DNA from: Chloroflexi bacterium UBA5189
GTDB taxonomy: Bacteria; Chloroflexota; Limnocylindria; Limnocylindrales; CSP1-4
Assembly (NCBI GenBank): GCA_002413045.1
Contig: DHWF01000012.1
Span: 742-64,741, forward strand
Reading direction: 5' to 3'
Length of the DNA: 64,000 nt
Shown here piece after piece: positions 33,383-42,838 of this stretch. The position numbers and the translations under genes were made by a program. A model generated the notes under the pieces. It saw only the letters and a list, made by a program, of their open reading frames with translations. It was not told the origin of the DNA and did no database searches. Positions within the stretch are counted from its first letter, which is position 1. Each line of letters opens with the position of its first letter.

Positions 33383-33832
33383 TCAGCCCTGTCCGCTCGG
33401 CAGGATGTCGCCCACAGGGAAGGGTCCGGACATCTTGATCCGAACCGCTCTGCCGATTCCGGCGGCAGGGCAGCCGAAGCCCAACTTCTGGTGAGCCTCC
33501 AGATGTAGGGTGTATCCGGAGTCCGAGCGCTGGAACACGAGTGTTGCGTCGCTATCGCACAAGCCGCCGAGCCACACCGCAATGATCGCGCTGGGGTCCG
33601 AGGGATCCACCTTCACCGAGAGGTCGGGCCCGGGGTCGGTGGCAGCCGCCTCGGCCGATTCGATTGCGGTCACAAGGTTGGTCTGGTCGCCCAGCACAAC
33701 AGGCAGCAGGTAGTCGCCCGCCGGATTGTCGAGCGACGTGTGGACAAGGGTCGTGCTGAATTGCCGACCAGCCGGTGAGCCACACGCCCCGATCAACGCA
33801 GCGAGACTGACGGCGAGTATGAGGTTCCGCAT
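33383..33832 (-). CDS. Small secreted lipoprotein of unknown function
   Basis: 149 residues. The signal peptide ends in LAALIGAC (lipobox Cys17). The mature part is beta-rich in appearance with one cysteine pair (GGLCDSDATL and LGFGCPAAG). No family recognised. The ATG at 33830-33832 is only 3 nt after the stop of the ArsC-like gene (TGACTGATG, all inside repeat copy 7), so translation is probably coupled. It is the first accessory gene after the ArsC-like gene, mirroring the lipoprotein that follows glgA at 634-1023. Confidence 0.65.
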   Translation of the reverse strand: MRNLILAVSLAALIGACGSPAGRQFSTTLVHTSLDNPAGDYLLPVVLGDQTNLVTAIESAEAAATDPGPDLSVKVDPSDPSAIIAVWLGGLCDSDATLVFQRSDSGYTLHLEAHQKLGFGCPAAGIGRAVRIKMSGPFPVGDILPSGQG

Positions 33833-33854
33833 CAGTCAGCGTGACGACACGAGG
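33832..33854 (-). repeat. 23-bp junction repeat, copy 7 (arsC-like-proximal form)
   Basis: Plus-strand TCAGTCAGCGTGACG, identical over 15 bp to copy 4 at glgA, then diverging. It encodes the C-terminal SR and TGA of the ArsC-like protein and overlaps the ATG of the next lipoprotein gene. Confidence 0.8.
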
Positions 33855-34213
33855 GACTTCCAGGCCGCTTCATCGCGGCCGGCCGCGAAGCCGTTCTCGA
33901 TGCGCACGAGGGGGATCTTGAGCAGGCGTTGGTCGTTGAGCAAACGGGTGGCGAGGTCGGCGTCCGTCATCGACAGGTAGTCGAGTCCGGCGTCGCGCCA
34001 GGTCTTGCCCTCGGTGTCGGCGAGGGCGTGGGCACCGAGGCGCTCGACGAAGCGGCGGAGCTCGCCGGCGGCCATTGGCTTGCGATGAAGATCGACGAAG
34101 TGGACCTCCATGCGCCGCTCCTTGAAGAACCGGAGGGCGGCGCGAGTTGGCTGCGAATCGGGCGTCCCGAAGACCTGCACCAGGGGACCTGCCGGCGCCG
34201 CGCCTGACTTCAT
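33836..34213 (-). CDS. ArsC/Spx-like thioredoxin-fold protein lacking cysteine
   Basis: 125 residues with the ArsC-family outline: LVQVFGTPDSQPTRAALRFF in the position of the redox motif, the VDLHRKPMAAGELRRFVERLG helix, DYLSMTDADLATRLLNDQRLLKIPLVR, and a C-terminal FAAGRDEAAWKSL. The catalytic Cys is replaced (TPDSQP) and the protein has no cysteine at all, so it cannot be an arsenate reductase; a Spx-like binding role is possible. TAGGCT 8 nt before the ATG suggests a leaderless message. The stop codon lies inside repeat copy 7. Confidence 0.78.
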   Translation of the reverse strand: MKSGAAPAGPLVQVFGTPDSQPTRAALRFFKERRMEVHFVDLHRKPMAAGELRRFVERLGAHALADTEGKTWRDAGLDYLSMTDADLATRLLNDQRLLKIPLVRIENGFAAGRDEAAWKSLVSSR

Positions 34214-34227
34214 CGGGCGACAGCCTA
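34211..34227 (-). promoter_or_regulatory. Leaderless start of the ArsC-like gene
   Basis: Minus strand: TAGGCT (34222-34227), 8 nt, then ATG (34211-34213). This could also serve the lipoprotein genes downstream. Confidence 0.45.
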
Positions 34228-34280
34228 CCGGGCGCCCGGCGCGCGGCGCATCGCTACCATCGCCGTTGGAGGTGCGCGCG

Positions 34281-34541
34281 ATGATGGTCTGGTTCACGGT
34301 CCAGCTCGAGGACAAGCCGGGCTCGCTGGCGCGAGTCGCCGCGGCGCTCGGCGAGGCGGGCGTCAACATCACCGGCATCGTCGGCGTGGCCGAGGACACC
34401 GATGGCGCACTCATGCTCACGACCTCCGACCCCGAGAAGACCCGCGCCGCCTTCGCCAAGCTCGGGCAGGCGTTCGAGGAGCACGGCGGCGACACCCCGG
34501 GCATGGACGGGATGACCATCGCTGACCTTCGCGGCCGCTAG
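34281..34541 (+). CDS. ACT-domain protein
   Basis: 86 residues forming a single ACT domain: MVWFTVQLEDKPGSLARVAAALGEAGVNITGIVGV followed by ALMLTTSDPEKTRAAFAKLG. Stand-alone ACT domains bind amino acids and regulate enzymes or transcription; the ligand is unknown. GGAGG at 34268-34272 fixes the ATG at 34281. It lies 30 nt upstream of xth and may be cotranscribed. Confidence 0.85.
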   Translation: MMVWFTVQLEDKPGSLARVAAALGEAGVNITGIVGVAEDTDGALMLTTSDPEKTRAAFAKLGQAFEEHGGDTPGMDGMTIADLRGR

Positions 34542-34571
34542 CCCGCCGCTGCACCCAGGAACCCTCGCGCC

Positions 34572-35498
34572 ATGCGCATCGCCACCTGGAACGTCAACTC
34601 GATGAAGGCCCGGCTCGAGAAGATCGAGTGGTGGCTGGAGCGCGCCGCGCCCGACGTCCTGCTGATGCAGGAGACGAAGCTCTCCGACACGGACGCCCCG
34701 CTGATGACATTCCAGATGGCCGGCTACCAGCTCGTCCACCACGGCGAGGGTCGCTGGAACGGCGTGGCGATCGCGGTTCGCGACGGCATCGCGATCGACG
34801 AGCCGATCACCAACTTCGGCGACGGCCCGGTCCGCAACAGCGGCTCCGGGGCCGCGGTGTCGCTCGAGGAGGAGGACTTCAACCCCTCCGAGGAGGCACG
34901 GATGCTGTCGATCCGGGTCACGGCGCCGGGCGGCGACCCGATCCGCGTCGTAAGCCTGTACGCGCCGAACGGGCGGGTCGTCGACTCGGCCTTCTACGAG
35001 GGCAAGCTGCGCTGGTTCGCGCGGGCGCGCCGCTGGTTGGACGCGGCGCGCGACCCGGGCGAGGCGCTGGTGATCGGCGGCGACCTCAACGTCGCCCCCG
35101 CCGACATCGACGTCTGGGATCCGCGCGCGGTCCACGGCGGGACGCACGTGTCCGAGCCGGAGCGCGTGGCCTTCCGGAATCTGCTCGATTGGGGCCTCGA
35201 TGACGCTTTTCGCGTGCGCCACCCCGATGCGCGTGGCCGGTTCACCTGGTGGGACTACCGCGCCGGCAACTTCCACAAGAACTTCGGCATGCGCATCGAC
35301 CACCTCCTGCCGACGGCCGCGGTCGCCGATCGGGTCGTGGCGGTCGAGATCGATCGTGAGGCGCGCAAGGGTAAGCCGATCCCATCCGACCACGCGCCGC
35401 TCGTGCTCGACCTAGACGAGCCCGGCCGACCGTTCGATCCTGGCTGGGATGACGCCGAGGCGCGAATCGTTGCCCGCGGCGGCCTCCGACCCCGATGA
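34572..35498 (+). CDS. xth: Exodeoxyribonuclease III / AP endonuclease
   Basis: 308 residues of the exonuclease III family, which cleave DNA at abasic sites in base-excision repair. Motifs in order: RIATWNVNSMKARL at the N-terminus, LMQETKLSD (metal Glu), VVSLYAPNG, GGDLNVAP (catalytic Asp and Asn), RFTWWDYRAGNFHKNFGMRIDH and SDHAPLVLDL (catalytic Asp-His). Length is slightly above the usual 260 residues because of an insertion around residues 85-112. The ATG has AGGAACC about 10 nt upstream. Confidence 0.93.
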   Translation: MRIATWNVNSMKARLEKIEWWLERAAPDVLLMQETKLSDTDAPLMTFQMAGYQLVHHGEGRWNGVAIAVRDGIAIDEPITNFGDGPVRNSGSGAAVSLEEEDFNPSEEARMLSIRVTAPGGDPIRVVSLYAPNGRVVDSAFYEGKLRWFARARRWLDAARDPGEALVIGGDLNVAPADIDVWDPRAVHGGTHVSEPERVAFRNLLDWGLDDAFRVRHPDARGRFTWWDYRAGNFHKNFGMRIDHLLPTAAVADRVVAVEIDREARKGKPIPSDHAPLVLDLDEPGRPFDPGWDDAEARIVARGGLRPR

Positions 35499-35583
35499 TA
35501 TGCACGTGGCGCCGCGATCCGATCTGGCAGGCCCGGCGTATCGATCTCCTGTAACGAGCACGCCCATTCGCAGGAGGACCTTC

Positions 35584-36204
35584 ATGACCAGCATCGGCCA
35601 GGCCCCCGACACGACTCGACGCCGCCTCGGTGGAGTGGCGGCGCTGTTCGCCTCGGCCGCGCTCATTGCCGCCTGCTCGTCGCAGGCCGGTGGCGCGACC
35701 ACCCCGCCGGCCGCGACGACACCCGCCGCGGGCGGCCCCGTCGCCCTCGCCGTCAGCACGAGCCCCACGCTCGGCAGCTACGTCACGGGCTCGAATGGCA
35801 TGTCGCTGTACGTGTTCGGGAAGGACACAGCGACGACGAGTGCCTGCGGCACCACCAACAGCTGCCAGACGACCTGGCCGCCGCTCACGGTCGCCAGTGC
35901 CTCCGACGTGACCGCGGGCTCCGGCGTCACCGGCGCACTCGGCACGATCACTCGCACTGACGGCACGCTGCAGGCCACCCTCGGCGGGCACCCGCTGTAC
36001 TACTACTCCGGCGACAGCAAGGCTGGCGACACGACAGGCCAGGGGCTGTTCAACCTGTGGTACGTCGCCTCGGCGACCGGCGATCCCAACACCACCGGTG
36101 CGGCCGCCTCGGGCGCGCCGGCGGCCACGGGGGCGCCTGCCGCAACGGGGGCGCCTGCCGCCACGACGTCGGCATCCAAGTGCAGTGGCCAATATTGCTA
36201 CTGA
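35584..36204 (+). CDS. Lipoprotein with PF03640-type secreted repeats (COG4315)
   Basis: 206 residues. The signal peptide ends in ALIAAC (lipobox). Two repeats of the COG4315 type follow: GSNGMSLYVFGKDTATTSACGTTNSC ending in TTWPPL, and GHPLYYYSGDSKAGDTTGQG with FNLWYVAS. The C-terminus has a low-complexity GAPAAT array and a final CSGQYCY. Such lipoproteins often sit with ECF sigma genes; function unknown. AGGAGG 6 nt upstream fixes the ATG at 35584. Its end overlaps the sigma-factor gene. Confidence 0.85.
   Translation: MTSIGQAPDTTRRRLGGVAALFASAALIAACSSQAGGATTPPAATTPAAGGPVALAVSTSPTLGSYVTGSNGMSLYVFGKDTATTSACGTTNSCQTTWPPLTVASASDVTAGSGVTGALGTITRTDGTLQATLGGHPLYYYSGDSKAGDTTGQGLFNLWYVASATGDPNTTGAAASGAPAATGAPAATGAPAATTSASKCSGQYCY
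36112..36165 (+). repeat. Three 18-bp tandem units coding for GAPAAT
   Basis: Units 36112-36129, 36130-36147 and 36148-36165 each encode GAPAAT. The second and third differ at one base, the first at four. In-frame, so copy number can vary without breaking the lipoprotein. Confidence 0.8.
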
Positions 36205-36860
36205 GCGACCTCGACGACGCGGCCCTGGCCGCCCGCATCGCCACCGGCGATGAGGGAGCGTTCGTGGTCGCGTATGACCGCCATGCCGGGTTCGTCTTCG
36301 CGTCGGTCGTCCGCTTCCTGGGCGATCGCGAGACGGCGAGCGAGGTCGTTCAGGACGCCTTCGTGACCCTCTGGGGGCGGGCTCGCCAGTTCGATTCCGG
36401 ATCCGGGTCGCTGCTGACCTGGCTGCTGGCGATCGCCCGCCACCGGGCGATCGACCGGCTTCGGGCGGAGGGCCGTCGACCCAGCCGCGACGCAGTGAGC
36501 CTCGATGCCGTTGGCCCGGATGGCCGCCCGTCCCGATCGACCGAGCGCGGCGAGGCACCCCCGGTGCTCGTCGCCAGCGCCGCAACCGACCCGTCCACGA
36601 TCGCGACGCGACGCTGGGTCCAGGCGGTCGTCCGGACGGGCATCGCCGAGCTTCCGGACCAGGAGCGCGAGGTCCTCATCCTCGGCTACGCGCTCGATCT
36701 GTCGCAGTCCCAGATCGCGGCCCGCCTCGACTGGCCAATCGGGACCGTCAAGTCCAGGACCCGGCGTGCGCTCGCCCAGCTGCGTGCGCGCCTCGGCAGC
36801 CTGCCCGAGCTGCGCGAAGCCCTGGATCGCGAGACGCTGACCGTGGGTCTCGACCGATGA
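36180..36860 (+). CDS. ECF-type RNA polymerase sigma factor
   Basis: About 226 residues. Region 2 reads FLGDRETASEVVQDAFVTLW with LTWLLAIARHRAIDRLR; region 4 reads LPDQEREVLILGYALDLSQSQIAARLDWPIGTVKSRTRRAL. The linker is long (about 50 residues), as in SigK-like factors. The start is uncertain: GTG at 36180 or TTG at 36195, both overlapping the end of the lipoprotein gene. The ATGA overlap with the next gene marks a sigma/anti-sigma pair. Confidence 0.88.
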   Translation: MQWPILLLSDLDDAALAARIATGDEGAFVVAYDRHAGFVFASVVRFLGDRETASEVVQDAFVTLWGRARQFDSGSGSLLTWLLAIARHRAIDRLRAEGRRPSRDAVSLDAVGPDGRPSRSTERGEAPPVLVASAATDPSTIATRRWVQAVVRTGIAELPDQEREVLILGYALDLSQSQIAARLDWPIGTVKSRTRRALAQLRARLGSLPELREALDRETLTVGLDR

Positions 36861-37678
36861 CGCACATGGATCATCCCGCCGCCCACGACCGGATCGAGGA
36901 CCTCCTCCTCGAGCCGACTCGGCTCGCCGGGCTCGACACCTCCACGGCGCCCGAGGACGTTGCGCTTCGCGACCACGTCGCCGGCTGCGCCGCCTGCCGG
37001 GCGGACCTCGAGAGCTGGCGATCGATCCAGCAGTCGGTCAGCGAGGCCATGCCCGCCTCCGAGGCCGCTGCGCGTACTGCCGTCCAGCCCATCGAGCTGG
37101 CGCCCTCGCTGCGGGCCGCGACCATCGATGCGATCCGACGGACGCAGCCGCGGTCGGTCGTGACCGTCCTGCGCCCCGTTCGGGAGCGGCCGCGACTCGT
37201 CGCGTGGCTGAGCCTCGCGGCATCGATCGTGGTCCTGGCCGGCGCCGGCCTCGTCACCGTGGACCAGGTCAACCAGCGAGCCGCGGCACAGGCTGACGCG
37301 GGCGCCCTCACCAGCGCGCTTACGGCGGTCAATCGCGTCCTCGCCGCGCCGGACCACCGCGCGGTTGCGCTCAAGACGTCCGCAGGCGCGGCGGCCGGGT
37401 CCATCTCGTGGTCGAGCCACGACCTCGTCGTGCTGACGACGGCGCTCACCCCGCCGGCGAGCGGCCAGCTCTACCGGTGCTGGCTCGAGGACGGCGGCAA
37501 CAGCGTGCCGATCGGCTGGATGGACTTCGCCGGGCCGACGGCGTACTGGATCGGCTCCCTCGACGAGTGGGCGACGTTCCAGATCGGGCCGTCGACGAAG
37601 TTCGTGGTGACGCTGGAGCCTGCCGGCAGCACGACGCGCACGGGCGCGGATGTCCTCTCGGCGGACCTCGGCTCCTAG
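36857..37678 (+). CDS. RskA-like anti-sigma factor
   Basis: 273 residues. The N-terminal anti-sigma domain has a zinc-binding pattern His-x3-Cys-x2-Cys (RDHVAGCAACRADLESW), followed by one membrane helix (LVAWLSLAASIVVLAGAGLVTV, about residues 114-135) and an extracytoplasmic RskA-type domain ending in GQLYRCWLEDGGNSVPIGWMD. It should hold the partner sigma factor at the membrane until an envelope signal triggers proteolysis. Its ATG overlaps the sigma stop (ATGA). Confidence 0.88.
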   Translation: MTHMDHPAAHDRIEDLLLEPTRLAGLDTSTAPEDVALRDHVAGCAACRADLESWRSIQQSVSEAMPASEAAARTAVQPIELAPSLRAATIDAIRRTQPRSVVTVLRPVRERPRLVAWLSLAASIVVLAGAGLVTVDQVNQRAAAQADAGALTSALTAVNRVLAAPDHRAVALKTSAGAAAGSISWSSHDLVVLTTALTPPASGQLYRCWLEDGGNSVPIGWMDFAGPTAYWIGSLDEWATFQIGPSTKFVVTLEPAGSTTRTGADVLSADLGS

Positions 37679-37691
37679 CCGCGCGCGGCTA
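37676..37691. terminator. 16-bp perfect palindrome between convergent genes
   Basis: TAGCCGCGCGCGGCTA covers the anti-sigma stop codon (37676-37678) and continues into the gap before the end of the mttB-like gene. GC-rich with no loop and no T-run, so a terminator role is weakly supported. Confidence 0.3.
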
Positions 37692-37708
37692 CGCGAGAGC
37701 CACTTCGG

Positions 37709-39247
37709 TTATCGACCGCGGCGCGGGTTGTGGCGCCTACCGGGTGCCGCGCCCGCAGCGGTCGCGGCGGCGGCCGTGGCCGCATCGGATGGCGGTGGCA
37801 CCTCGGGCAGGACCGTTTGCGAGACCAGCCCGGATCGGATGATCCGCTGCAGCTCGGCATCGATCGCCGGGTCGGTTTCGGGCGGCACGTAGGCGGCGAG
37901 GCGCCGCTCGACCTCGGCGACCGCCCGCCCGTACGCGTCGAGCGAGCCGGCCTTCGTCCAGTTCTCGCGGTTGTCGCGGTCGTAGACCTTGCCGGGCAGG
38001 TACAGCTCCGACGGCCAGTGCTGGGTCGTGTGGTCGGCCATGATCAGGTGTTGCTCGTCGATGACCTGGTGGACGAGTCGATCGGTCGGCAGGTCGTCGA
38101 GGGTCCGGACGTCGCGCACGAAGCGCAGTGCTTCGCCACACAGCTCATCGTCGAGGACGAGCTTCGGCAGGCTGAAGACAAGCAGGAAGTCGAGCATTCC
38201 CGGGCCGGACACCGAGTTCACGCCCGCGAGCGCGGCGAGGAGCGCGCTCCCGAACGTCTCCGCGCCGGCCTGCGCGTCGACGACCTTCGCATCCGAGAGG
38301 GCCATGTACGCCTGCGTCGGGAGCCCGAGCGACTTCGCCACCTCGACGTAGGCAACGTTGAGCTGCTGGGCCTCGATCGCCGCCATCGGCGAGCTGGCGA
38401 TCTTCATGTGGAACGTCGCCGGCGCGCCGCCGAACAGGACCGGCGCTCCAGGCCGGATCAGCTGGGCCATCGTGATGCCGGCGAGGACATCGACAGTGTG
38501 GAAGACCGTCGCGCCAACCACGGTGACCGGCGCGATGAGGCCCATCAGCGTGACCGGCACGATTTCGACCGCGACCCCCGCCTCCACGCAGTCGATGAGG
38601 TTCTGGCAGGAGTCCTCGCTGTACCGGAAGTTGCCGGTCGCGGTGATCGTGAAGATCGACATCGGGTGGGCGATCAGGTCCGCCCGATCACGCCGGAACA
38701 GCTGCATCATCTCGATCATGCGCAGGGTGCCGTGCTCGGTGAAGGCGCCGGACACGACGGGCCGCTTCGAGTTCGTCAGCGCCAGGTACAGCCGCCAGGC
38801 ATCCGAGACCTGGGCCTCGATGTCGGCGTTCGTCGAGAACGCGGTGGCGAGATACGCGATGTGCTCGAGCCCGTCGCCGATCCGGATGTACTCGACGAAG
38901 TCGGCGGTGTTGGCGAGGCGCGCCTCGCCGGTCCGGTGGTCGAGGATCTTGAGGCCGCTGGAGCCCGGGACGAAGTGGACGCGATCGCCGCCGAGGTCCG
39001 CGTACGGGTTGCCGTCACGGTCATGGAGCACGAACGAGGACGGCGCGGTCGCGATGGCCGCCTCGACGACCTCGCGCGGGAACAGGATCCGCGTGCCGGC
39101 GGCGTCCATCGGCAGGCCGTGATCGAGGAGCCGCTGCCGGAGCTTCGGGCCCCGGACCTCCATCCCGATCCCGGCGAGCAGGCGCTTTGCCTCCTCGACG
39201 ATTGACGCGATCAGCTCCGGCTCGAGGACCTGCACTCGCGGGCGCAC
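37709..39247 (-). CDS. Trimethylamine methyltransferase (MttB)-family protein without pyrrolysine
   Basis: About 512 residues of the MttB superfamily TIM barrel: VHFVPGSSGLKILDHRTGE, RPVVSGAFTEHGTLRMIEMM, NSVSGPGMLDFLLVF. The frame has no internal TAG, so it lacks the pyrrolysine of true trimethylamine methyltransferase and belongs with the MtgB-like proteins that demethylate quaternary amines such as glycine betaine. These need a corrinoid protein and an activator, and neither is encoded nearby. The GTG at 39245-39247 is the likely start; a frame open further upstream lies in the next gene. The Ala/Pro-rich tail is low complexity. Confidence 0.82.
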   Translation of the reverse strand: MRPRVQVLEPELIASIVEEAKRLLAGIGMEVRGPKLRQRLLDHGLPMDAAGTRILFPREVVEAAIATAPSSFVLHDRDGNPYADLGGDRVHFVPGSSGLKILDHRTGEARLANTADFVEYIRIGDGLEHIAYLATAFSTNADIEAQVSDAWRLYLALTNSKRPVVSGAFTEHGTLRMIEMMQLFRRDRADLIAHPMSIFTITATGNFRYSEDSCQNLIDCVEAGVAVEIVPVTLMGLIAPVTVVGATVFHTVDVLAGITMAQLIRPGAPVLFGGAPATFHMKIASSPMAAIEAQQLNVAYVEVAKSLGLPTQAYMALSDAKVVDAQAGAETFGSALLAALAGVNSVSGPGMLDFLLVFSLPKLVLDDELCGEALRFVRDVRTLDDLPTDRLVHQVIDEQHLIMADHTTQHWPSELYLPGKVYDRDNRENWTKAGSLDAYGRAVAEVERRLAAYVPPETDPAIDAELQRIIRSGLVSQTVLPEVPPPSDAATAAAATAAGAAPGRRHNPRRGR

Positions 39248-39257
39248 GGGCCGCGCC

Positions 39258-40862
39258 TCAGGACAGCGTGACGCGTTCCCGCCAGTGCGGGATGTGCACC
39301 TGGAAGCCAAGGGCGGTGACCTTCGGCGCGAGCGCGAGCTGCGCCGCCGGGTCGCCGTGGACGAGGTAGACCGTCTTGGGGTAGCCGGGCTGGCCCGGCT
39401 GGCGGCCCGTGGCGAAGTTCCGGATCCAGTCGAGCAGCTCGGATTCGTCCGAATGCGCCGAGAACCCGCTGATCGACTTGATCTTGCACTTGACCTGCCG
39501 GACCTGGCCGTCGAGGCGAACCGTCGTCGCGCCGGCCTGCAGGTGCGCGCCGAGCGTGCCGACGCCCTGGTAGCCGACGAACAGGATCGTCGCGGCCGGG
39601 TCGTCGATGAGGTTGCGCAGGTGGGACACGACGCGGCCGCCGGTCAGCATCCCGTTCGAGGCGACGATCATGTACGGCCGCGGCGACGTCGCGATCGCCT
39701 TCGACTCGTCCGCCGAGCGGGTGATCGTCTGCTTCGGGTAGTCGAGCGGCGTGCCCCCGGCGTCGAGGATCTTCTTGGTCTCTTCGTCGTAGAACTCGGG
39801 GTGGCGCCGGTAGATGTCCGAGGCGCGCGAGGCCATCGGCGAGTCGAGGTACAGCGGGAGCAGCGGGATCTTGCCGGCATCGATCAACCGGTCCAGCTCC
39901 CACACGATCTCCTGCGTCCGCCCGATCGCGAACGACGGGATCAGGAGCACGCCACCGGCGTCGCTCGTGGCACGGACCGCGTCGGCCAGCATCTGGACCG
40001 CCTCCGCCTCCGGCTCGTGCTCGCGGCCGCCGTAGGTGGACTCGCACAGCACGTAGTCCGCGCCGGACATCGGCGTCGGGTCGCGCAGGATCGGCGTGTC
40101 CGGGCGGCCGAGGTCGCCGGAGAAGACGACCGTGGTCGTCGGGCCGCCGTCCGTCTCCTGGACCTCGAGGTGGATGATCGCCGAGCCGAGGATGTGGCCC
40201 GCGTCGCGGAACGTGGCAGTGACGCCCGCCGCAACCTGGACAACCTCGCCGTACCGGACGGGCTTGAACATCGGCATCACGAGCTTGGCGTCGTCCTCGG
40301 TGTAGAGCGGCGCGTCGAGGTAGGACTCGACCGACGGCGGCTGCGCCCGAAGCGTCGTCTCCGGATTGAGCGTGGGAAGCTCATCGGGGTCGGCGCGTGA
40401 TGGCGGCGCACTCGACATGGGGACGTCGCCCTCTTCGGCGCGCTTCGCCTCGGCGACCGCCGCCTCGTACTTGGCCGCCTCGGCGGCGTTCTCCTTGACG
40501 GCATCGTCCGGGTGGCGGCGCTCGAACCGGTCGTGGCGCTTCGCGAACTCCTCCTGGAGGCGCCCGCTGTCGAGCAGCACGATCTCGACGAGCTCCGCCG
40601 AGGCGCTCGTCAGGTAGATCGGGCCCTTGAATCCGTCGCGGACGACCACCGGCAGCAGGCCGCAATGGTCGAGGTGGGCGTGCGTGACCAGGATCGCGTC
40701 CAGCGTGGATGGGTCCATGCCGAGCGGGACGAAGTTGCGGATCGTCTCGTTCGGGCTGCCCTGGAACATGCCGCAGTCGACCAGGACCTTCGCGCGGGCC
40801 GTCGTGAGCAGGAAGCGCGAGCCGGTGACGGTGCTCGCGGCACCGAGGAAGGTCAGGTCCAT
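39258..40862 (-). CDS. MBL-fold RNA metallo-hydrolase (beta-CASP family)
   Basis: 534 residues. The metallo-beta-lactamase core has THAHLDHCG, the metal-binding DAGHILGSA and SGDLGRPD; the beta-CASP insert and C-terminal part have SMLASNGML-like VASNGMLTGGRVVSHL, SGFSAHSDESELL and LVHGDP. It should be an endo- or 5'-exoribonuclease of the CPSF73/TTHA0252 type. A charged Lys/Glu-rich insertion near residues 115-160 is longer than usual. The ATG at 40860-40862 is followed by the conserved LTFLGAASTVTGS; a much longer open frame upstream is a shadow of ctaAB. Confidence 0.9.
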   Translation of the reverse strand: MDLTFLGAASTVTGSRFLLTTARAKVLVDCGMFQGSPNETIRNFVPLGMDPSTLDAILVTHAHLDHCGLLPVVVRDGFKGPIYLTSASAELVEIVLLDSGRLQEEFAKRHDRFERRHPDDAVKENAAEAAKYEAAVAEAKRAEEGDVPMSSAPPSRADPDELPTLNPETTLRAQPPSVESYLDAPLYTEDDAKLVMPMFKPVRYGEVVQVAAGVTATFRDAGHILGSAIIHLEVQETDGGPTTTVVFSGDLGRPDTPILRDPTPMSGADYVLCESTYGGREHEPEAEAVQMLADAVRATSDAGGVLLIPSFAIGRTQEIVWELDRLIDAGKIPLLPLYLDSPMASRASDIYRRHPEFYDEETKKILDAGGTPLDYPKQTITRSADESKAIATSPRPYMIVASNGMLTGGRVVSHLRNLIDDPAATILFVGYQGVGTLGAHLQAGATTVRLDGQVRQVKCKIKSISGFSAHSDESELLDWIRNFATGRQPGQPGYPKTVYLVHGDPAAQLALAPKVTALGFQVHIPHWRERVTLS

Positions 40863-40879
40863 GCGGTCACCGATCGAGT

Positions 40880-42757
<1,878 letters not shown>

Positions 42758-42823
42758 CGATCCTCCGGGTGGCGCCCGCGGATTCTAGCCGTCCGGGCGG
42801 CGCCGTCATTCCCGGACCACGGG

Positions 42824-42838
42824 TACGCTGTCGCCATG
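42824..42838 (+). promoter_or_regulatory. Leaderless start of the thioredoxin-like lipoprotein gene
   Basis: TACGCT (42824-42829), 6 nt, then the ATG at 42836. Confidence 0.45.

Noticed and set aside
36830..36846. ACGCTGAC near the end of the sigma gene as a reverse copy of the junction repeat
   Set aside because: Only the short core matches, it lies within a well-supported coding frame, and the flanking positions of the repeat do not fit.
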